Positions 57,885 through 64,000 of a stretch of DNA of 64,000 nucleotides are shown here, one piece after another (the first letter of the stretch is position 1; every line of letters begins with the position of its first letter). The notes beneath the pieces are model-generated. The model was not told the DNA's origin. It did not search any database and was given only the letters and a program-made list of their open reading frames with translations. The stretch is from contig CAIIXF020000008.1 of assembly GCA_903813345.2 (NCBI GenBank), forward strand, positions 29,202,005 to 29,266,004. The letters run 5' to 3'. The stretch comes from Owenia fusiformis. Taxonomy: Eukaryota; Annelida; Polychaeta; Sabellida; Oweniidae. A program made the position numbers and the translations under genes.

Positions 57885-60800
57885 GAAAATCGACATGGTC
57901 GTTAAAACACACCCACGGGGCATTAGGGGAATCCGAGAACAATAGGTTATATGTGGTATTAGCAAGTCCTTGATTCAGTTTATCAGACCATCGTATTCCA
58001 AATCGTGATTATAATTGTGATTGAATTATAATGAGCATTATCTGAAAAATTCTGAAAATTCACCATTTTTCTTGTGAAAAACGACCAAGATGTAATTCAA
58101 ACATGGGCAGCATTCTTGTGTAAAGATGGACACTATTCAAGAAAACATTATATTCACTCTATTTTAACGAAAAGATTTTACGAAATAACCAGCACGACCC
58201 CATCTATGAGCGAATATGGTGTGAAACTGTGACAATCGACATGCGTGAAAATCGACATGGTTATACCATTGAACTCAAAGCAGTAAATTAGTCATTTGTA
58301 TAAATCACAGATGGATTAATTTGATTTTATATGATTACCAATACTCTGATAACACATTTATAACAGTTTTACGGTAATTTACGCATAACGATCAATTGAT
58401 AGACATTGAAAAGATAACAGCTAAATAGTTTTCTCTTTGTTCAGCGTACCTTTTCCATTTTATACGTCTTTACAAAAATACGTTACATGCAAGCAGATGT
58501 CAAGTTATTTGGAACTTCCATAAGCATAATTTACCGAAAAAAAATTATTACAAAAATCACTACGAAGACCATTACAGCCAAAAATGTGTCAACCTCTGTA
58601 AATAGTGTTTCGTTCAGTGCATTCCCGGGGATTGCTGACTGCAATCATAAAGTCTATTAAAGTCCCCGTCTAAAGTTTGAAAATATTTTTTTATCATTCA
58701 TTTACTATTTGTCATTACTTAAAAAGTGATTTTAGAGATTTTTGAACAAAAAAAAAATTTTCCAAAAAAGTTATGAGCATTTCATTTCTGAAATATTCAA
58801 ATTTTCCGCCATTTTTCCAAAAAAGTTGAAATTTCTTAATCATCAAATATTTCTTAATGCATTTCAAAAAAGATTATCTTTTTAACACCAATGCAAAGGT
58901 TGAACAAAGGACACACTATTTCAATAATAAAATGCCATATTTAATGGGCCACTTCAATGTTTTAACATATCAAAAATATTTTGAAACATTAGTGATGTCA
59001 CTAAGGTACCAAAAACTTTTGAAAAAAAATTGTAATTTTTTTTTCGATGTCAATCTTTTCTAAATATGTTAGACTTTCATAAAAAACCAATGTTGATTGT
59101 CTAACCAGGTTAAAAGGAAGAATAAATTATGTTTTAGATATCATTGTACCATTGGTTTCTATGAGAACTAAAATTTTGAAATGCATTTTTCTCAGAACCA
59201 TTTTCATGCACTGATAAGTTCATTTCTCGCTTATTTATGAACCGATTTTCTTAATTTTTTCGGCAAAAAACATGGGAGGATGAATGCTATGCATTGGTGT
59301 GAATTGTGGCTAATTACAAGATATGAGTGACCTCTAAAAGTTGGTTTTAAATAAATTCACAAATTTTGGAACAAAAAGTCTATCAAAAACCACGTTTTGA
59401 AATTTAAAAAAAAAGTTTCACATATCACACTTTGATAACATTGGGTAAGACTACAATTTAAGCCAAAGTGGTTTAAACTTTACATGGGGCCTTTAACGTT
59501 TGGAATCAGTTTCCCTTTCAATGAATGCATCATTCTCAATGGTGAACAGCATAAACAGGCATCTCTAATTTGTAATATGAAAAATTTTGTAGCTTTTCAA
59601 CGATGTTTATTTGCTTATTATTTTTTAATTACGATCTCGGATCTACTACTCGATACATTATTACGATCTGATGTACAATATTCAGTATCCCTTCGTGAAA
59701 CGCAATTCTTTGCAAAACATACAAAGAAAAACAAAAAGTAAGCAATGCTCGAGAATAAAAAAATAAAAAAATCAAGACATGCGGTGCATAAAATTACGTT
59801 CCTCATTGAAAAGTATCGCCAATTGAACGAGCATTATAGAAACATAAAGCACTAGATACGCACGCGACGATAGAGGCAACAAAAGCAAGATGATTTTTCC
59901 CCTCTTCGAAAAATAAAACCGGGGGTAGATCACTAAAAATATATAGACTTCAAGAGTTTCAAAGAAAAACAAAACATCAGAAGAAACAAGTTTGATAGCG
60001 AAAGTTAGGAGATGCGAAATCAGAAATCCGAAAAAGAATCGAGTCTAACACGAAAGAAATTTGTTTCTCTAAAGCGGAAATTTTAGCGACTAAAACAAAA
60101 ATCTCAGAATAAACCAAAGCATAGTAATAAAAACACTTCCAGTTGCCATGGAAAAGGGTTATTGTGATAGGAACTTGGAGAGGGAGAGGGGGGGGGGGTC
60201 ATCTGCGAAGTGCTCCGCAGATAATGGTGTCAAGAAAAACGTCTCTACACCAGTGCAGATGATTTCTATGATTGAACTATACGTCATCCTTAATGGACTG
60301 GACTCGACATCAATATCATGTTTCAATTGATAACGTAGACTCGAGTAGAATAAGGAACGGCTTCTTGATTTGGAATATGTTAAAGTGACATTTCAGATCA
60401 TATCTCGATAGATGATGTTTGTAAGTTCCAATATGACGTAAATGGTTGTCCTGTTGTGATACATGCAGGAAAAACGTCACTACGTCAACCTGCAACTGGT
60501 TTAAGCATGCATTAAAAGCTAAACCCAAAGGAAAAATTACTCAAATAGTAAAAACAAGTCAAAGAACCATACCTGGTATGTGAGATAAAAAAGAAAACAT
60601 ATAAGTGTGTCAAAAAATTATTTTGACGACATGGCATCTGTCATCCCATTGTCTTTCAATCTAAAAATGTAAATCTTGGTTTCATGAATCAGTGCGATGT
60701 TTTGGTAAAGTTGGTGTGAAAAGAATGTAGAAAAGATGTGTTCAGTGCATTTAAACTTTGCGGACGTTATACGTACATGTACATATACTTAGTTTATTCT

Positions 60801-61281
60801 CTTTGGCGATATTTTAGAATAAAATGTGAAACACGACAGGGTTTTGACGGAAACTCATTGTCATTTGTTTCTAATTGTCTTGTGAAAATCGACATGCGGA
60901 TGAAAATCGACATGCGGATGAATAGTGACCTAGCCTAATGATCAATTCTTCCGAAATAAAAGTGCTATCATTTTCTTATCGTCTTAAGCATCATTTTTCA
61001 TGATCGCATCAATTCATGTTTCAATAGAGTCGACTCTTTCGATTTTATTCAAATGAAAAACAAAGGGGAAGTTAAAAATTGAGAAAAACGATAGATTTTA
61101 TTGGTTCATGTTGACAAAGTGATGCAAATCAAAAAGAAAAAGCTTGAAGTCCAAATCCATTTACGATTTTAAAGGACAGTTAAGTACCTCGAGGCACGTT
61201 CTTGGTTTTTTGAAAATCTTGCATTCTAATTTGAATAGCTTGACACATTAATCAGGGGGTCAAGGTGTGAAAATCGACATG
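57885..61281 (+). repeat. Scattered GAAAATCGACATG motif, six same-strand copies
   Basis: GAAAATCGACATG occurs at 57885, 58247, 60884, 60902 and 61269, with one variant (GACAATCGACATG) at 58231. All are on the plus strand, two pairs lie 16-18 bp apart, and the rest are kilobases apart. It may be a repeat remnant or a binding site cluster. Confidence 0.5.
58661..59492. mobile_element. Nonautonomous TTAA-flanked element (Kolobok-like MITE)
   Basis: Flanked by TTAA at 58657-58660 and 59493-59496. Ends read AGTCCCCGTCTAAAGTTTGA and, inverted, AGGCCCCATGTAAAGTTTAA, about 80% alike. The target and AG[T/G]CC ends resemble the full element at 43128. No transposase. The AT-rich interior has poly-A/T runs. 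Confidence 0.65.
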
Positions 61282-61851
61282 TTTGAGACGGACCTTAATT
61301 TCAATTTGAAAATTCGCCTATTTTTCCTTGGAGTTTACTTTAATGCCTTTGGTAACGAATGCACAAATGTATGAAGATATATACTATATATCTATTTGAA
61401 AAAAACATTTTAGGATTTTTTTCACTTTTTAACAAAATTAATTTTACACTTAAGCGGTTTTGAGTGTAATGTTGTTTTGTGTACGTGTTACACGCAAAAA
61501 CACAGTTCAAGGAAAACATTATTACGCATGAATAAAAGGATCTACGTTCGTTAAGCTTATAAGTAATTTTTATATCCAAAATTAACAGTTGACAAAACCC
61601 AGATAAAAGCTTTCAAAAATCACGAGTATATATATATTGTTGTATTGGCAATCACGATTTACACAAACATGATACTTTCAGGAGTATCATTCAGCAATTA
61701 CACGTAATAAACGTACTTAATCAATCCAGGATTCATTTATATTAGTAATCGAAGCACTAACTAAATTGGTAATCCAGCGTAGTTTTACATGTAGAATCGA
61801 TTCTTTCGACCAATCAAATCGAAGCTTTCTGTATCGCGTTTTCATTTGAGA
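59497..61851. other. Intergenic, no gene recognised
   Basis: AT-rich DNA with a G-run near 60180 and the GAAAATCGACATG copies noted above. Open frames are short and unsupported. Confidence 0.4.
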
Positions 61852-62042
61852 TGGCATATTACGCAGTTGAGTATGCCATATTCCGCAGGAGAGTATGACA
61901 TATTCCGCAGTGAGTATCTTGTATTCACTGAAATCAATGTATCGCATATTCACTGTGGAATATGCCATACTCACCTTAAATATATCTGACATATATCTGA
62001 CGTATATGCCATATACCGCAGGTTAGTATGGCATATTCCCCG
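61852..62042. repeat. Repeated GTATGCCATATTCCGCAG words
   Basis: About six copies in both orientations (GTATGCCATATTCCGCAG, GTATGACATATTCCGCAG, GGAATATGCCATACTCA, ATGGCATATTCC). Related words occur near 57235-57310. Confidence 0.6.
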
Positions 62043-62870
62043 TATCACAAATACCACACAACCATGAATATATGTTATATCCCGCGTAACAATATAAGAG
62101 AACGCAAACGTGTCTGTCAACAGAATGATCTATGGTGGACACAAAAGCAATTACGTAAATTACTGCTAAATTCGATCGTAATGTCAGGTAAAAATCTTGA
62201 TAAAATGATTGCACGCTTATCATTCCAGTCACGCAAGAAAACACAGGAATTAATTAAAGACTATTGGTTTCAATAAACGCATATCCTTCCAATTATATTA
62301 TTTATATAAAGCATCATTAAGAACATATAGTCATGTAATCAATAGTTTACTTCTTTCTTCCTATAGAACCAAATAAAAATTCAAAAGACCCTAAATTTAA
62401 AATAGATAATCTCCGGATCCTGTGTAACGATGTTGTTGTTATTGATTGGGAAGACCCCCCTTTCTCGTGATCATATATTCCCAACAGACTTTTTGCTATA
62501 TAGATGGGCAAATAGATGGCAGAATTCTTGTGTTGGTAGAAATTGGAAGGACCAGAATTAATGAGGGACATATGGAAAAAATCACTTATTTTCTTAATCT
62601 ATCAAATATTTCAATTTATATTAACGTAAAAAACATTTGAATATAACTAGCGTACGGTTGTTAACATGTGGATTGTGATTTAGCATTAAAATTGCGATCT
62701 TTATGAGAGTAAATAAACTTTTAACGTTGCATTGTGTTAAATTGGGATTTAGCCCGACCTTTTTAAGAAAAACTTTTCGAAACTGAATAAGGTACGTTAT
62801 ATATGTGCAAATAGAATTTGTTTTGATTGGAAATTAAACAAAGAATTCAAATATGCCACCAAATAAAAGA
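62043..62870. other. Intergenic, no feature recognised
   Basis: AT-rich sequence; short open frames here have no recognisable content. Confidence 0.35.
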
Positions 62871-63300
62871 AGGTGATTCATTCGAACCGTTTTGGTAACA
62901 AAATGTCGGAACATCGAAGATACGATTTTACATTTTCCCTTATTTCACGCGTTGTAGGCAGAATTCCGAATACATTTTTAACACGAACGTGTATCGGTAT
63001 CATATGTTTAAGAAAATTCGAAAAACAGTTAAGATCTGCACTTTTAACCCAAACCGTTTATGTAACTTAAGTGAGGAATTAAATCGACGATTCTGTTGTC
63101 TTCTGAGCTTTTTTTCGCAAACATGTACATTTTGTAAAACATATGATACTGATACACGTTTGTGAGAAAAAAACGTCGGGGGATTCTGCCTACAACGCAT
63201 GAAATGAGGAAAAAAGAGAAATCGTACCTTGGGCGTTCCGACATTTTGTTACCGAAACGAACCGTTTCGGTAACCAGCGTAATTGAGCGGATCACCAGTG
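62871..63300. mobile_element. Foldback element, family C copy 2
   Basis: Left arm GGTAACAAAATGTCGGAACA and GTTGTAGGCAGAATTCC; the right arm is the inverse and ends GAGCGGATCACCAGTG. Same family as 37088-37517. Confidence 0.75.
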
Positions 63301-63569
63301 TAAACGAGATTTCAAATTTGTTTAGCAAAACCTCTATAAATACGTATACATGTTGGGTGATCTGAAGTGTGATTTATTTATGTGCAAGAGTACGCCAAGT
63401 ACAAAACCTATATCACTTTCTTAATTTCTTAATGAACCAAATTCAGAAAAGTTTTCCTGTACAGGGAGATTTTCAAATTATTCAGTGACACAAAATATGT
63501 GTCAATCTGATTGTTGCTGAATTTTCTTTTTAAATTTTTTCCCTGATGATTTTCCGTTGGATAAATAGA

Positions 63570-63711
63570 GGATATCCTATGATTTATGAGTGATATGATT
63601 TTTATCCACGGATTGATATGATATCTGCACGAGCGAGCGTAGCGAGAGAGTGCAGATATCAATATCCATGAGTGGATTAAAATAATATCACGAGTAAATC
63701 ATAGGATGTTC
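63570..63711. repeat. Hairpin foldback with GAGCGAGCGTAGCGAG loop
   Basis: Arms of about 60 bases pair across the loop: ATCCTATGATTTA outermost, ATCCA-GATATC inside, GTGCAGATATC at the neck. It shares its plan with 3734-3870. Confidence 0.7.
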
Positions 63712-63716
63712 TTTTT

Positions 63717-63993
63717 ATTCCATAGTTAAAGTCATTATCAGCATCGTCGGAAATTAAGTGATTTAATTCGAATTTTCCAAATGATCCGGCGATGTTGACA
63801 CTAAGCCTCGTTTTTAGTCTGTAGTAGCAAAAATCCATAAACCATCGCATACGGCGCCGTATGTCATGGCTAAAAAACCGTATGCTATGGTTAAGTGAAA
63901 AGTTGTCAAAAATATCATATTTTACCACTGATTCCAAAAATACCGTTTTTATTTTCACATGTTATCCTATGAATATCATGCTAACTATGGAAT
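63717..63993. repeat. ATTCCATAGTTA inverted pair
   Basis: ATTCCATAGTTA at 63717 and TAACTATGGAAT at 63982 bound a 277-bp stretch that may be another foldback. Short inverted arms only. Confidence 0.4.
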
Positions 63994-64000
63994 AATATCA

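Noticed and set aside
1-64000. tRNA, rRNA or other structured RNA genes
   Set aside because: No stretch could be supported as a tRNA or rRNA by eye. A covariance-model scan was not possible.

Overview
The window is genomic DNA of an animal, not a microbe. Coding is sparse and split by GT/AG introns, the sequence is AT-rich, and decayed mobile elements fill most of the space. A fuseless-type eight-pass membrane protein, an F-type (fucolectin) lectin domain, a small secreted cysteine-rich protein and many foldback elements point to an invertebrate, probably a marine one such as a lophotrochozoan. The species cannot be read from the window.

Layout. (1) Positions about 645-41903, plus strand: one large gene whose core is a fuseless (fusl) homologue. 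Its coding exons are 2692-3249 (four membrane segments), 33993-34517 (four more) and 40587-41840 (a long cytoplasmic tail), all joined in phase 0. Two short upstream exons (645-823 and 1944-1999) are phase-compatible but tentative. The 30.7-kb and 6.1-kb introns hold foldback elements, a four-unit higher-order tandem array (17.9-24.4 kb), a decaying array of RFX X-box-like palindromes (10.0-12.1 kb), a putative Mutator-like element with a perfect 10-bp target duplication, a LINE fragment and a broken mobile-element gene. (2) Positions 43128-47050: an apparently complete DNA transposon of Kolobok type. It has TTAA on both sides, AGGCCAGG/CCTGGCCT ends, an intact DDE transposase on the minus strand and a divergent second ORF on the plus strand. 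The second protein looks like the cytosolic 'ballast' domain of the vertebrate P2X7 receptor. (3) Positions 50314-55835, plus strand: a four-coding-exon gene for a 101-residue secreted cysteine-rich protein. (4) Positions 56041-56934, minus strand: two exons of an F-type lectin domain, convergent with gene 3; its signal-peptide exon was not found. (5) Positions 57-64 kb: no gene recognised, only repeats, including a second TTAA-flanked element.

The most notable observation is the pairing of a transposase with a P2X7-ballast-like ORF inside one TTAA-bounded unit. It suggests that this domain family has been carried by a DNA transposon. Next come the X-box array in the fusl intron, five 14-3-3-type motifs in the fusl tail, and a stretch at 31-32.4 kb where AACG/AACT recurs with roughly the DNA helical period.
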